NCBI RefSeq assembly: GCF_900107455.1
Contig: NZ_FNQB01000003.1
Span: forward strand, 248,001-312,000
Direction of reading: 5' to 3'
DNA: 64,000 nucleotides
From: Asanoa ishikariensis
GTDB taxonomy: Bacteria; Actinomycetota; Actinomycetes; Mycobacteriales; Micromonosporaceae
Positions 42,178 to 51,023 of this stretch are shown piece by piece. The stretch's first letter is position 1; every line of letters starts with the position of its first letter. The translations under genes were made by a program, and so were the position numbers. The notes under the pieces are model-generated. The model ran no database searches. It had not been told where the DNA came from and saw only the letters and a program-made list of their open reading frames with translations.

Positions 42178-42978
42178 CTAGGCCGGCTTGCTGATCACGG
42201 CCTGGAGGTAGTCCATCCGCAGCACCAGGGTGGCGTCGTCGGAGACGTTGAAGCGCTTGACGACCTCGACCATCTCGGCCTTGAGGTCCGCCGCGCGGTC
42301 GGGCTCGAGGGCGGCCAGCGCCTTGTGGGTCGGGCCGTAGAAGCTGCCGAAGAACTCCGCCTGGTGTTCGGGCGACGGGAACCGCCACAGGAACTCGCGG
42401 ACCGGTGCCTCGATGGTGACCTCCGGGCCGAACAGCTCCCGCAACCGGTCGGGGCTGCCCCACAGCGCCGGCGGAAGCAGCCCGGGCGGCGGCGGCACGT
42501 AGCGGCCGAGGGTCTGGAAGAGCGTGCCGACGTAGCTGTCCGGGGTCCAGTTCACCATGCCGATCCGGCCGCCGGGCCGGCACACCCGCAGCAGTTCGGC
42601 TGCCGTCTTCTCCTGGTCGGGGGCGAACATCGCGCCGCAGGTCGACAGGACCGCGTCGAACGAGTCGTCGGCGAAGGGCAGATCCTCGGCGTCGGCCTCC
42701 TGGAACGACGCCTCCAGGCCTTCGGCCCGGGCGCGGCCGCGAGCGCGCTCCAGCAGCGCCGCCACGTAGTCGACGCCGGTGACCTGGCAGAAGCGGCGGG
42801 CGGCGGCGAGGCTCGCGTTGCCGTTGCCGCAGGCCACGTCCAGCACCCGTTCGCCTGCGCGCAGGTCGACGGCCTCGCACAACAGCTCCGCGGTGAGCAG
42901 CAGGCGCGTGCCCACGGCCGAGTAGTCACCCGAGGCCCAGGTCGCCTGCTGCTTCTGCTTGATGACGGTGGTGTCCAT
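42178..42978 (-). CDS. Class I SAM-dependent methyltransferase
   Basis: A 266-residue methyltransferase. The ATG at 42976-42978 has AAGGAGGAA at a good distance; a longer in-frame start has no such site. Motif I is VLDVACGNGNASLAAARR, followed by GVDYVAALLERAR, QEADAEDLPFADDSFDAVLS and the motif III region LLRVCRPGGRIGMVNWTP. It resembles the Methyltransf_11/UbiE-type group. The acceptor is not known. The gene follows the LuxR-type regulator by 32 bases and is probably cotranscribed with it. Confidence 0.92.
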   Translation of the reverse strand: MDTTVIKQKQQATWASGDYSAVGTRLLLTAELLCEAVDLRAGERVLDVACGNGNASLAAARRFCQVTGVDYVAALLERARGRARAEGLEASFQEADAEDLPFADDSFDAVLSTCGAMFAPDQEKTAAELLRVCRPGGRIGMVNWTPDSYVGTLFQTLGRYVPPPPGLLPPALWGSPDRLRELFGPEVTIEAPVREFLWRFPSPEHQAEFFGSFYGPTHKALAALEPDRAADLKAEMVEVVKRFNVSDDATLVLRMDYLQAVISKPA

Positions 42979-43010
42979 CTGTGGTTCCTCCTTGGTAGTC
43001 AGGAGAAACG

Positions 43011-45647
43011 CTACGAATCCTCGGCCGTGGGCGTATCGGAAACGCGCCCCCAACTCCGGTTCACCGGGTCCCCATCTTTCGGCGGGGCGATCCCCAGCTC
43101 ACCGGCGCGCGCCGCGGCCTCGTGCCGCGACCCCACGGCGAGCTTGGCGAGGACGGCGGAGACGTGGTGGCCCACCGTCTTGGCCGACAGCGACAGGCGG
43201 GCGGCGATCTCAGCGTCGCGGAGGCCGTCGGCGACCAGGACGAGCACCTCGACCTGCCGGGCGGTGAGGCCGGCCGGGTTGGCGGAGGTGGACCGGGTCG
43301 GCCCGCGGGGGACGGGCACGCCGCGGGTTCGCAGCTCGCGCCGCAGCCGCCCGGCCGTCTGGCGGGCACCGAGCGCGTCGAGCACGGCCAGCGCCTCCAG
43401 GACGGCCGCGTCGTCCGCGCCGTGCGCCAGGGCCAGAGCCCGGTGGTACGGGCAACCGAGCGCCTCCCACGACGAGGCCGCCCCGCGCCAGTCACCGCTG
43501 AACAGGAGCCGGTACGGCTCGGCGGCCACCAGGTCGGCCGGCACCGGCGTCCCCGCGCGCAGCAGCCAGTAGCCCAGCTCGCCCGCGAACCACGGTTGAC
43601 CGGCCTCGACGGCGAGCGCGAAGGTCTCCTCCAGAGCGGCGTCCGCGCCGCCGCGCAGCCACCGGTGCTCGGCCCGCGCCGCGACCGCCGGGGCGATCCA
43701 CTGCAGGTCGCCGGTCGCGAACGCGAGGTCGGCGGCCTCGTCGAGGGTGGCGTCGGCGGCCGGGTCGCCGCGCCGCGCCTGGAGCAGGCCCAGCGGCACC
43801 AGCGCGTCGACCACCCGGGCGCCACCGTGCACGAGCTCTGCGAGGGCCTCGTGCGCGTCCCGCTCCGCGCCCGGCCAGTCGCCCCGGTCGAGGCGCAGGC
43901 GGGCCCGATGGCCGAGCAGGTGCTGGGTGTAGCCGGCCAGCTCGCGGGGCCGGGTGAAGGCGAGCGCCCGATCCAGGTCGTCGCCGGCGTGGCGGTAGTC
44001 GCGCAACTCGGCGGCGGTGGTGGCCAGGTTGCACAGCGCGCGGGCGGCGTGGTCGTCCAGCCCGGACGCGACCGCGACCTGGAAACCCTCCTCGAGGTCG
44101 GCGCGCCCGCCGTCGTCACCGCCCTGGAGCCGGGCCGTGCCGATGTTGGTCAGCGCGTGGGTGAGGATCTCCTGATCCCCGAACCGCCGGGCCAGCTCGA
44201 TCGCTGGTGCCGCCCACTCCCGCGCGGCCGACAGGCGGTAGGCGAGCATGTCGAGCTGGGCCTGGTTGCTGTAGGCCATCGCGAGGCGCGGGCCGGGCGG
44301 CAGCTCGCGCAGCACGGCGATGGCCCTGGCCGCCGCGTCCTCGGCCGCCCGCCGGTTGCCGTCCCACCAGTGCAGGCGCGACAACCACCGCAGCCCGTCG
44401 CCGACCTTCTCCCGGTCGCCGGCCGTCTCCCGCAGCGCCAGGGCGGCGCGGCGGGCGGTGACCGCCTCGGCGGAGAGCCCCGACAGGTAGCACTCGACCG
44501 AATAGCCTTCGAGCACCTCGGCGGGTACGGGCGCCCCGAGCCGCTCGGAGTGGGTGAGGATCGCGCGGTAGTGCCCGACGGCCTCGCGGTGCGCGGCGAC
44601 CGCGGCCGCCTGCCGCGCCGCCTCCGGCCCGTAGCGCAGGACGGCAGCGTCGTCGCCGGCCTCGCGGGCGTGATGCATCAGCCTGGCCACGTCGACGCGA
44701 CCGCCGGTCAGCGCCGCGAGGATCCGCCGGTTGAGCCCGCGCCGGTGCAGGACGGACAGCGATCCCTCGACCGCTCGCCGGAGCAGCTCGTGGCGGAACC
44801 CGATCGTGTCGTCGCGGACCACGAGCAGCCCGGCCGACACCGCCGCGTCGACCGCCGCTGCCGGCGCGTCCAGGACCCGCTCCAGCAGATCGAGCTCGGC
44901 CGCGGTCGGCACCACGGCGACGAATCGCAGGACCTCGCGCGCGTCCTCCGGCAGGCCGCCGAAGCGGGCCAGCACCAGGTCGCGGATGGTCAGGGGCACA
45001 CCGGCGTCACCGGCGGCCAGCACCTCGGAGACCAGCAGCGGGTTTCCGCCGGTCAACGCCCGCAGCCCGGTCGCGGGGCGGCCGGCCCGCCGCGCCAGCG
45101 AAGCCACCGCCGCCTCGGACAACGCTTCGAGGGGCAGCCGCCGTACCGACTCGGCGGGGAGCCGGCCGACGACGGTGCGAAGGGGATGGTCGGCCGCGAG
45201 CTCGTCGTCCCGGTAGGTGACGACGAGCAGCGTCGTGGTGCCCGCAATCCGCCGGCCGAGGAACACCAGCAGGTCCAGCGTGGCCTCGTCGGCCCAATGG
45301 GCGTCCTCGACCACCACCACCTGTGGGCGCCCGCCGCCGAGCTCGTCGAGCAGGGCCGCGAAGAGCTGCTCGCGGGACCCGCCCGCGGCCAGCAGCGCGG
45401 CCAGCCGGCCACCCGTCTGGCGTCCGAGATCGTGCAGCGGACCCAGCGCGCGCGGGGTCAGCAGCGGGTCACAGGCACCGAGCAGGAACCGTGCCCCGGC
45501 CGCGTGCCGCCGCGTGAAGTGCCGGACGAGAGCGGACTTCCCGATCCCGGCCTCACCGGTGACCAGCACGACGCTGCCCCGCGAAGCGGTCGCGGTCAGC
45601 GCCTCGCCCAGCTCGTCCAACAGTGCGGCACGCTCGAGCAGCTCCAT
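43011..45647 (-). CDS. LuxR-family ATPase regulator (LAL/MalT-like)
   Basis: An 878-residue regulator. An N-terminal AAA/STAND domain has Walker A GEAGIGKSALVRHF (about 31-44) and Walker B VVVVEDAHWADEATLDLL. A long TPR-like helical middle follows. The C-terminal 65 residues form a LuxR helix-turn-helix: LTARQVEVLVLVADGLRDAEI and LSLSAKTVGHHVSAVLAKL. This is the LAL (large ATP-binding LuxR) layout seen in actinomycete pathway activators. No clear ribosome-binding site precedes the ATG at 45645-45647; a TAGCGT box 8 bases upstream may mark a leaderless start. It likely activates the methyltransferase gene downstream. Confidence 0.92.
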   Translation of the reverse strand: MELLERAALLDELGEALTATASRGSVVLVTGEAGIGKSALVRHFTRRHAAGARFLLGACDPLLTPRALGPLHDLGRQTGGRLAALLAAGGSREQLFAALLDELGGGRPQVVVVEDAHWADEATLDLLVFLGRRIAGTTTLLVVTYRDDELAADHPLRTVVGRLPAESVRRLPLEALSEAAVASLARRAGRPATGLRALTGGNPLLVSEVLAAGDAGVPLTIRDLVLARFGGLPEDAREVLRFVAVVPTAAELDLLERVLDAPAAAVDAAVSAGLLVVRDDTIGFRHELLRRAVEGSLSVLHRRGLNRRILAALTGGRVDVARLMHHAREAGDDAAVLRYGPEAARQAAAVAAHREAVGHYRAILTHSERLGAPVPAEVLEGYSVECYLSGLSAEAVTARRAALALRETAGDREKVGDGLRWLSRLHWWDGNRRAAEDAAARAIAVLRELPPGPRLAMAYSNQAQLDMLAYRLSAAREWAAPAIELARRFGDQEILTHALTNIGTARLQGGDDGGRADLEEGFQVAVASGLDDHAARALCNLATTAAELRDYRHAGDDLDRALAFTRPRELAGYTQHLLGHRARLRLDRGDWPGAERDAHEALAELVHGGARVVDALVPLGLLQARRGDPAADATLDEAADLAFATGDLQWIAPAVAARAEHRWLRGGADAALEETFALAVEAGQPWFAGELGYWLLRAGTPVPADLVAAEPYRLLFSGDWRGAASSWEALGCPYHRALALAHGADDAAVLEALAVLDALGARQTAGRLRRELRTRGVPVPRGPTRSTSANPAGLTARQVEVLVLVADGLRDAEIAARLSLSAKTVGHHVSAVLAKLAVGSRHEAAARAGELGIAPPKDGDPVNRSWGRVSDTPTAEDS

Positions 45648-45666
45648 CAGCAGCGACGCTACCGGC

Positions 45667-46917
45667 TCACGGAGGCTCGATGCCTCCGTCCGGGCGGCGG
45701 ATCCGGGTCGACCAGCGTTCGTGTCCGTAGTGCCGGGGCGGGTACTTCGCCGCCGCCTTCTCGTCGAGGTCGATGCCCCAGCCCGGTGCGTCCGACGGTG
45801 TCAGGTAGCCGTTCGTGTGCCGCAGCGTGCCGGGGAAGACCTCGTGCACCTCATCGGCGTACACGTGGCCTTCCTGGATGCCGAACGCGTGGCTGGACAC
45901 GTCGAGCGCCAGGTTCGCGGCCATCCCGACCGGTGACACGTCGGCGGGGGAGTGCCACGCGGTGCGCACCCCGGCCAGCTCGCACAGCGCGGTCAGCTTG
46001 CGGGCCGGGGTCAGGCCGCCGATCGCGGAGATGTGCAGCCGCAGCAGGTCGACGCCGCCGGCGGTGACCAGCCGGGCCGCGTCAGGGACCGAGCCGACCT
46101 GTTCGCCGGCCGCGATCGGCACCGGCGCCGCCGCGCGCAGCTCCGGCAGTCGGTCGTAGTGTTCCGGCGCGATCGGGTCCTCGACGAAGAACAGCCGGTG
46201 CGGCTCCAGCGCGCGGCACAGCACCAGCGCCTGCTTGACGGTCAGCCGGCTGTGCACGTCGTGCAGCAGCGAGATCTCGTCGCCGAGGGCGTCCCGGGCG
46301 GCCGCGAACAACCGTGGCGTCGCCGCCAGGTACTGCTCGACGTCCCAGCCGTCCGCGTAGGGCGCGGAGGGGTACGCGCCCGGGATGCCCGGCGCCCCGT
46401 AGGTGCCGACGCCAGGGCCGCCCGTCTGCAACCGCACATGCCGCAGCCCGTCGGCGACGAGCGAACGGGCGTGGTCCACCGTGTCGGCGATCGTGGCGCC
46501 GCTGGCGTGCAGGTAGATCGGGACCGCTGCCCGGACCCGGCCGCCGAGCAGCTCGTAGACCGGCATGCCGGCCCGCTTGCCGGCGATGTCCCAGAGCGCC
46601 ATGTCCAGCCCGGACAGTGCGTTGTTGAGGACCGGGCCGTTCCGCCAGTACGACGAGAGGTGCACCATCCGGGTGATGTCCTCGATGTCGGCGGGATGCC
46701 GGCCGACGACGAGCTCCGCGATGTGCTCGACAACCGCTGCCACCGCACCCGCGCGCTGGGTGAAGGTCGCGCAGCCCAGGCCGTACAACCCGTCCTCGGA
46801 GGTGTCGACCCGCACCACGACGAGCGTCGCCTCGGGCGCGGTCACGATCGCGCGTACCCGGGTGATCCGCAGCCCGTCGCGCCCCGCCCAGGGCGGTTGG
46901 GCCTCCGCCATCGTCAT
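45667..46917 (-). CDS. Enolase-superfamily sugar-acid dehydratase (ManD/RspA-like)
   Basis: A 416-residue enzyme from ATG 46915-46917, with GAGGAGGAG upstream and a 4-base overlap with the previous gene. It has the ManD/RspA marks: YWRNGPVLNNALSGLDMALWD, YLHASG, a metal-ligand region LLHDVHSRLTVKQ, LFFVEDPIAPEHY, IAAGEQVGSV, and the tail GWGIDLDEKAAAKYPPR. The family dehydrates D-mannonate, D-gluconate or related sugar acids to 2-keto-3-deoxy acids. Neighbouring genes for an SDR-type sugar dehydrogenase and a sugar importer fit this. The exact acid cannot be told. Confidence 0.9.
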   Translation of the reverse strand: MTMAEAQPPWAGRDGLRITRVRAIVTAPEATLVVVRVDTSEDGLYGLGCATFTQRAGAVAAVVEHIAELVVGRHPADIEDITRMVHLSSYWRNGPVLNNALSGLDMALWDIAGKRAGMPVYELLGGRVRAAVPIYLHASGATIADTVDHARSLVADGLRHVRLQTGGPGVGTYGAPGIPGAYPSAPYADGWDVEQYLAATPRLFAAARDALGDEISLLHDVHSRLTVKQALVLCRALEPHRLFFVEDPIAPEHYDRLPELRAAAPVPIAAGEQVGSVPDAARLVTAGGVDLLRLHISAIGGLTPARKLTALCELAGVRTAWHSPADVSPVGMAANLALDVSSHAFGIQEGHVYADEVHEVFPGTLRHTNGYLTPSDAPGWGIDLDEKAAAKYPPRHYGHERWSTRIRRPDGGIEPP

Positions 46918-47792
46918 GCCGGCTCCTCCTCGATCAACGACCGTGAGCCTAACGGCAGGTGCCGCGTCGCAGTGAAGCCGAGCAACCGCCGGGCCGGCTC
47001 CAGCGCGACCGGCACGGTCCGCCCCGGGAACCGGGCCCGCAGCGGCACCCCCGGCAGGAAGGCGGCCAGCAGGTCCTCGGTCGGGTAGGGCGCGAGGGTC
47101 TCCGGCGCGGCGACGAACAGCACGTGTGAGCCGGCCGGCGGCGCGGTCAGCCCGAGCAGGCAGGCCGCGGCCGCGTCGTCGACGTGCAGGTAGGACCACA
47201 GCTCCTGGGCGCCCGACGCCGGGTCGGCGCGGAACTCCTCGGACCGCCGGGCCAGCCGCTCGACGCCGCCCAGAAAAGGGAAGCGCAGCGCCGTCACCGC
47301 CATCCCGTGCCGCCGGGCGACCATCGCCGCGGTCGCCTCGTCGGCCTGTTTCGACAGCGCGTACGGGTCGGTGACCTGCAGCGGATGCCGGAGGTCGACC
47401 GGCAGGTAGACCGGCTGGAGCGGGACCTGCGCCCAGGCCAGCCCGAGCACGGACATGCTGCTGGCCAGCACCACGCGCCGGACTCCCGCGAGCGCGGCGG
47501 AGTGCAGCACCACGAAGGTCGCCCGGGTGTTGCCACCGAACACCGCCAACGGCGTGTCCAGCGTCGGTGCCGGGATCGCCGCCAGGTGGATGACCGCGTC
47601 GACGTCCGCCAGGGCCCGCCGGACCACGTCCGGATCACCGGCGTCGCCCACCACGACCCGGTCCACCGGCAGGTCGCCGGGGTCGACCCGGTCCAGCGCG
47701 GTGACCCGGACGCCCGACAGCGCGTCGAGCACGGCCCGGCCGAGCAGCCCCGCGGCGCCGGTCACCAGCACCCGGTCAGTTCTTGACGGCAC
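46914..47792 (-). CDS. NAD-dependent epimerase/dehydratase-family dehydrogenase (uronate dehydrogenase-like)
   Basis: A 292-residue extended SDR. It has the cofactor loop VTGAAGLLGRAVLDAL, the acidic ALDRVDPGD after strand 2, HLAAIPAPT and the catalytic YALSK (Tyr and Lys), with SSMSVLG upstream for the serine. The size and motifs are close to uronate/sugar-acid dehydrogenases. With the ManD-like dehydratase it would turn an aldose or uronate into a keto-deoxy acid. It starts at GTG 47790-47792, 17 bases within the end of the upstream permease gene, and overlaps the next gene by 4 bases. Confidence 0.85.
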   Translation of the reverse strand: MPSRTDRVLVTGAAGLLGRAVLDALSGVRVTALDRVDPGDLPVDRVVVGDAGDPDVVRRALADVDAVIHLAAIPAPTLDTPLAVFGGNTRATFVVLHSAALAGVRRVVLASSMSVLGLAWAQVPLQPVYLPVDLRHPLQVTDPYALSKQADEATAAMVARRHGMAVTALRFPFLGGVERLARRSEEFRADPASGAQELWSYLHVDDAAAACLLGLTAPPAGSHVLFVAAPETLAPYPTEDLLAAFLPGVPLRARFPGRTVPVALEPARRLLGFTATRHLPLGSRSLIEEEPA

Positions 47793-48585
47793 CGGACAGC
47801 CCGTTGACGAAGTAGCGCTGGAGGGCCAGGAACAGCACGATCACCGGAATGACCAGGATCAGCGAGCCGGCCATGATCTCGTTGTACGAGGGCACGGTGC
47901 CGGACGCGAGCCGCTCCAGCGCGAGCGGCAGCGTGTAGCGGGACTCGTCGTTGAGCGACACCCGGGTGAGCACGTACTCGTTCCAGGTCGGCACCGCGGT
48001 CAGCACGCCGATGGTGACCAGCGTCGGCCGGGCCAGCGGCAGGTAGACCCGCCAGAAGATCCGCCACTCGCCGGCACCGTCGGCGGTCGCGGCGTCGTGC
48101 AGGTCGACCGGTATCGCGCGGAACGCGTTGGTCAGCATCAGCACCGCCAGCGGCGCGGTCCCGTTGACGAACGGCAGGATCAGGCCGGCGTGCGTACCCA
48201 GGATGCCCAGCTTGTTCTCCAGGATGGTCAGTGGGAGCAGCACGGTGATGCTCGGCACGAACAGCAGCGCGACGAAGAACCAGAACACGAAGCGCCGGCC
48301 CGGGAAGTCGATCATCGCGAACGCGTAGCCGGCCAGGCTGTAGACGACCAGCACGCCCAGCACGGTGAAACCGGTGACCTGGAGGCTGTTGAGGAAGTAG
48401 TCGAAGAAGTGCAGCCGGCTCCAGGTGTCGACGAGCGTCGCCAGCGTGGGCCGGCGCGGGATCAGGTGCCCGCCTTCGAGGATCTCCAGCCGGTCCTTGA
48501 AGGCGCCGGAGACCATCCAGACGAACGGGTAGAGGCTGACCGCCGCGTAGACCGTCAACGCGAGCAAGGGGACGACGCGCCTCAT
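47776..48585 (-). CDS. Sugar ABC importer permease, MalG-like
   Basis: A 269-residue permease from ATG 48583-48585, overlapping the upstream permease stop. It has six predicted helices and the EAA loop as ATADGAGEWRIFWRVYLPLARP, which touches the ATPase. It pairs with the MalF-like protein. No ATPase gene is present in the cluster, so a shared MsiK-type ATPase, usual in actinomycetes, is expected to drive it. Confidence 0.93.
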   Translation of the reverse strand: MRRVVPLLALTVYAAVSLYPFVWMVSGAFKDRLEILEGGHLIPRRPTLATLVDTWSRLHFFDYFLNSLQVTGFTVLGVLVVYSLAGYAFAMIDFPGRRFVFWFFVALLFVPSITVLLPLTILENKLGILGTHAGLILPFVNGTAPLAVLMLTNAFRAIPVDLHDAATADGAGEWRIFWRVYLPLARPTLVTIGVLTAVPTWNEYVLTRVSLNDESRYTLPLALERLASGTVPSYNEIMAGSLILVIPVIVLFLALQRYFVNGLSGAVKN

Positions 48586-49547
48586 CGTTGGCCCCGCAGC
48601 AGCCGGGCGTTGACCACCGCGAGCAGCAGCGCGGCCAGGAAGATGAGCCAGCCCAGGGCGCTGGCGACACCGAGCGTGGGGGACAGGCTCTGGAAGAACG
48701 CCTGCTGGTACGCCTTGAGCCCGAGTACGTCGGTGTGCCCGGCCGGGCCGCCGTTGGTCATGATCAGGAAGATCTGGAAACCCTGCATGGTGTCGCGCAG
48801 CCCGAGCAGCACGATCGCGACCGTGATCGGCACGAGCAGTGGCCAGGTGATGTGCCGCAGCCGGCGGACCGCGCCGGCGCCGTCGAGCGAGGCCGCCTCG
48901 GTCACGGCCGGGTCGATCGCCTGCAGGCCGGCCAGGTAGAGCAGCATCGCGACCGGGACGCTGCCCCAGATCATGATGACGATCAGGGTCGGCAGCGCCG
49001 TGTCCGGGTCGGCGAGGAAGCCCTGCGGCCGGGCCAGGCTGCCGAGGCCGACCGCCCGCAGGGCCAGGTTGACGGCGCCGTCGGGTTCGAGCACGTAGCG
49101 CCAGGCGTAGTAGACCGCGATGCCGGCCGTCACGTACGGCAGGAAGAAGATCGAACGCAGGGTGCCGCGCAGCCGGGTGATGCTGTTGAGCAGCGTGGCC
49201 AGCGGCAGGGCGATCAGGACGGTGCCGAACGAGACGGCGACCATCGCGAGGCCGGTGTTCAGCGCGGCGCCGCGGATCTCCGGTGCCAGCCGGGGGTCGG
49301 CGTAGAGCAGGTCGCGGTAGTTCTCCAAACCCACCCAGTCCCAGCTCGGCGAGAAGCCGTTCCACTTGGCGAAGCTGAGCCCGAAGCTGTAGACCAGCGT
49401 GTAGAGGCCCATCACCAGGAAGAGCACGACCGCGGGGGCGATGAAGGCGTAGCCCACCAGGGCCCGGCGTCCCCGCTGCCGGGACCGGGTGGCGCGGCGC
49501 GGCTCGCGTACGAGCCGCGCCGCCACACTGTCGGTGGTGACGGCCAC
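48582..49547 (-). CDS. Sugar ABC importer permease, MalF-like
   Basis: A 321-residue permease with a basic cytoplasmic tail, then six predicted helices (LVGYAFIAPAVVLFLVMGLYT; LPYVTAGIAVYYAWRYV) and an EAA loop reading EAASLDGAGAVRRLRHITWPL. The GTG at 49545-49547 directly abuts the stop of the binding-protein gene (TAA-GTG), so translation is probably coupled. It forms the channel with the MalG-like subunit. Confidence 0.93.
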   Translation of the reverse strand: MAVTTDSVAARLVREPRRATRSRQRGRRALVGYAFIAPAVVLFLVMGLYTLVYSFGLSFAKWNGFSPSWDWVGLENYRDLLYADPRLAPEIRGAALNTGLAMVAVSFGTVLIALPLATLLNSITRLRGTLRSIFFLPYVTAGIAVYYAWRYVLEPDGAVNLALRAVGLGSLARPQGFLADPDTALPTLIVIMIWGSVPVAMLLYLAGLQAIDPAVTEAASLDGAGAVRRLRHITWPLLVPITVAIVLLGLRDTMQGFQIFLIMTNGGPAGHTDVLGLKAYQQAFFQSLSPTLGVASALGWLIFLAALLLAVVNARLLRGQR

Positions 49548-50906
49548 TTACTTCGCGTCCCACATCGCCTTGATGACCGTGTCGAGCGTGCGGCCGGTGG
49601 TGGCCGCGTCGGCCTCGCCCAGGGGCGCGAGCTTCAGCAGCGGGTTGCCCATCTCGACCTCGTCGTAGTCCGGCGGGCGGAACCCCCGGTTGCCGGCGTC
49701 GTACGTGTCCTGCGCCGGGCCGGTGAAGAACTGTTGCAGCGCCGCGAGGTCCGGGCCGATCAGCGTCTCGGCCCGCGTGCCTAGGTCGGTGGCCGGCAGG
49801 TCGAGCGACCCCTTGGCGAAGATGCCGGCGCCCTCGGGAGAGGTGAGGAAGTCGACCCACTGGGTCGCCGTGGCGGCGTTGGCGCTGGTCGAGGTGACCG
49901 ACAGGCCGGTCAGCGCCAGGGGCGCCAGGCGCAGGTCGCGCACCGCGCCGCCGGTGGCCGGCGGGATCGGGAAGGCCAGCACGTTCTCGGGCTTCATGCC
50001 GTTCTGGGCCAGGAAGGCCAGGGTGAACGTGCCGCCCACGTTGAACGTCGACTTGCCCTGCGCGAACGCGATGTCGGCCTCGTCGATGCCGAGCGCGCTG
50101 ACGCCCGGGATCCAGTAGGGCCGCAGCTGCGCGTACAGGTCGAGGGTCCGCAGGCCGTCCGGCGAGCCGAAGCCGGCCGTGGTGCCCTTCCCGAACAGGG
50201 CTTCGAACTTCTGCTGACCGAGGTACGCGAAGGCGAGCTGCTCGTACACCCAGTTGAACCCGGTCTGGGTCACCTTGAGCCCGAGCGAGACCCCGCCCTG
50301 CGCCTTGTCGGCGGTGGTGGTGGCCTTCAGGTAGCTGAGGAACTCCTCCCAGGTGGCCGGCGGCTTGGTCGGGTCGAGGCCGGCCGCGGCCAGCTTCTCC
50401 TTGTTGGCGTAGACGATGCCGAACGTGCCGGCGGTGAACGGGACACTGTAGAGGCTGCCGACGGTCGCGCCCGACAGCTCCTCGACCGTGTCCTTGCGTT
50501 GCTGGGTGACCCGGCCGGACTCCCGCGTGCTGGGCAGGAACCGGTCGAGCTTGCCGTCGAAGTCGCCCTTGAGGTCGGCGAGCAGCCCGCCGCCGCCGAC
50601 CCGCAGGTCCTCGCCGCCGGAGTGCAGCTCGAGCACGTCGGGCAGGTCCTTGGTCTGTGCCGCGCTCTGGATCTTCGCGGTGAAGACGTCGTCGGGTGTG
50701 AACGCCTCGATCTTCACGTCGATGCCGCTCTTGGCCTTGAACGCGGCGGCGGCCTGTTGCAGTGCCTCGACGTGGGTGCGCTTGAACGTCCACATCGTCA
50801 GGCTCTTGCCGGACTCGCCGCTCTCGTCGTCACCGCCGCACGCGGTGACGGTCAGGCCGAGGGCGACGGCGGCCACCGCCGCGAGGAAGCGTCTGTTTCC
50901 GATCAT
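49548..50906 (-). CDS. Sugar-binding lipoprotein of ABC importer (SBP family 1)
   Basis: A 452-residue lipoprotein with lipobox LTVTAC and an acidic linker. The mature part is a family 1 extracellular solute-binding protein: LTMWTFKRTHVEALQQAAAAF, DLPDVLELHSGGEDL, SVPFTAGTFGIVYANKEKL. It delivers a sugar or sugar acid to the MalF/MalG-like permeases. It is the first gene of the operon and the LacI gene lies upstream on the same strand. A TTGACT-N16-TAGATT promoter is present between them. Confidence 0.92.
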   Translation of the reverse strand: MIGNRRFLAAVAAVALGLTVTACGGDDESGESGKSLTMWTFKRTHVEALQQAAAAFKAKSGIDVKIEAFTPDDVFTAKIQSAAQTKDLPDVLELHSGGEDLRVGGGGLLADLKGDFDGKLDRFLPSTRESGRVTQQRKDTVEELSGATVGSLYSVPFTAGTFGIVYANKEKLAAAGLDPTKPPATWEEFLSYLKATTTADKAQGGVSLGLKVTQTGFNWVYEQLAFAYLGQQKFEALFGKGTTAGFGSPDGLRTLDLYAQLRPYWIPGVSALGIDEADIAFAQGKSTFNVGGTFTLAFLAQNGMKPENVLAFPIPPATGGAVRDLRLAPLALTGLSVTSTSANAATATQWVDFLTSPEGAGIFAKGSLDLPATDLGTRAETLIGPDLAALQQFFTGPAQDTYDAGNRGFRPPDYDEVEMGNPLLKLAPLGEADAATTGRTLDTVIKAMWDAK

Positions 50907-50944
50907 GGTCTGGCCCTCCCACTGGACGAAGGGGATCTATCGGG

Positions 50945-50998
50945 CTAGCAAATCGTTAAGACTGACCGGCAATCTACCCGCAAACAGACGGAAGTCAA
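50945..50998 (-). promoter_or_regulatory. Promoter and possible LacI operator of the sugar-acid operon
   Basis: On the minus strand TTGACT (50993-50998) and TAGATT (50971-50976) are spaced by 16 bases. Downstream, 50945-50960 reads CTTAACGATTTGCTAG, with a CG-centred core that weakly resembles LacI-family sites. Confidence 0.4.
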
Positions 50999-51023
50999 GA
51001 GGTTCTATATGTACGGGCGTCAG

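Noticed and set aside
43122-46067. 981-codon plus-strand ORF opposite the LuxR-type regulator and part of the ManD-like gene
   Set aside because: It crosses two real minus-strand genes and shows only antisense-type Gly/Arg/Gln-rich sequence.
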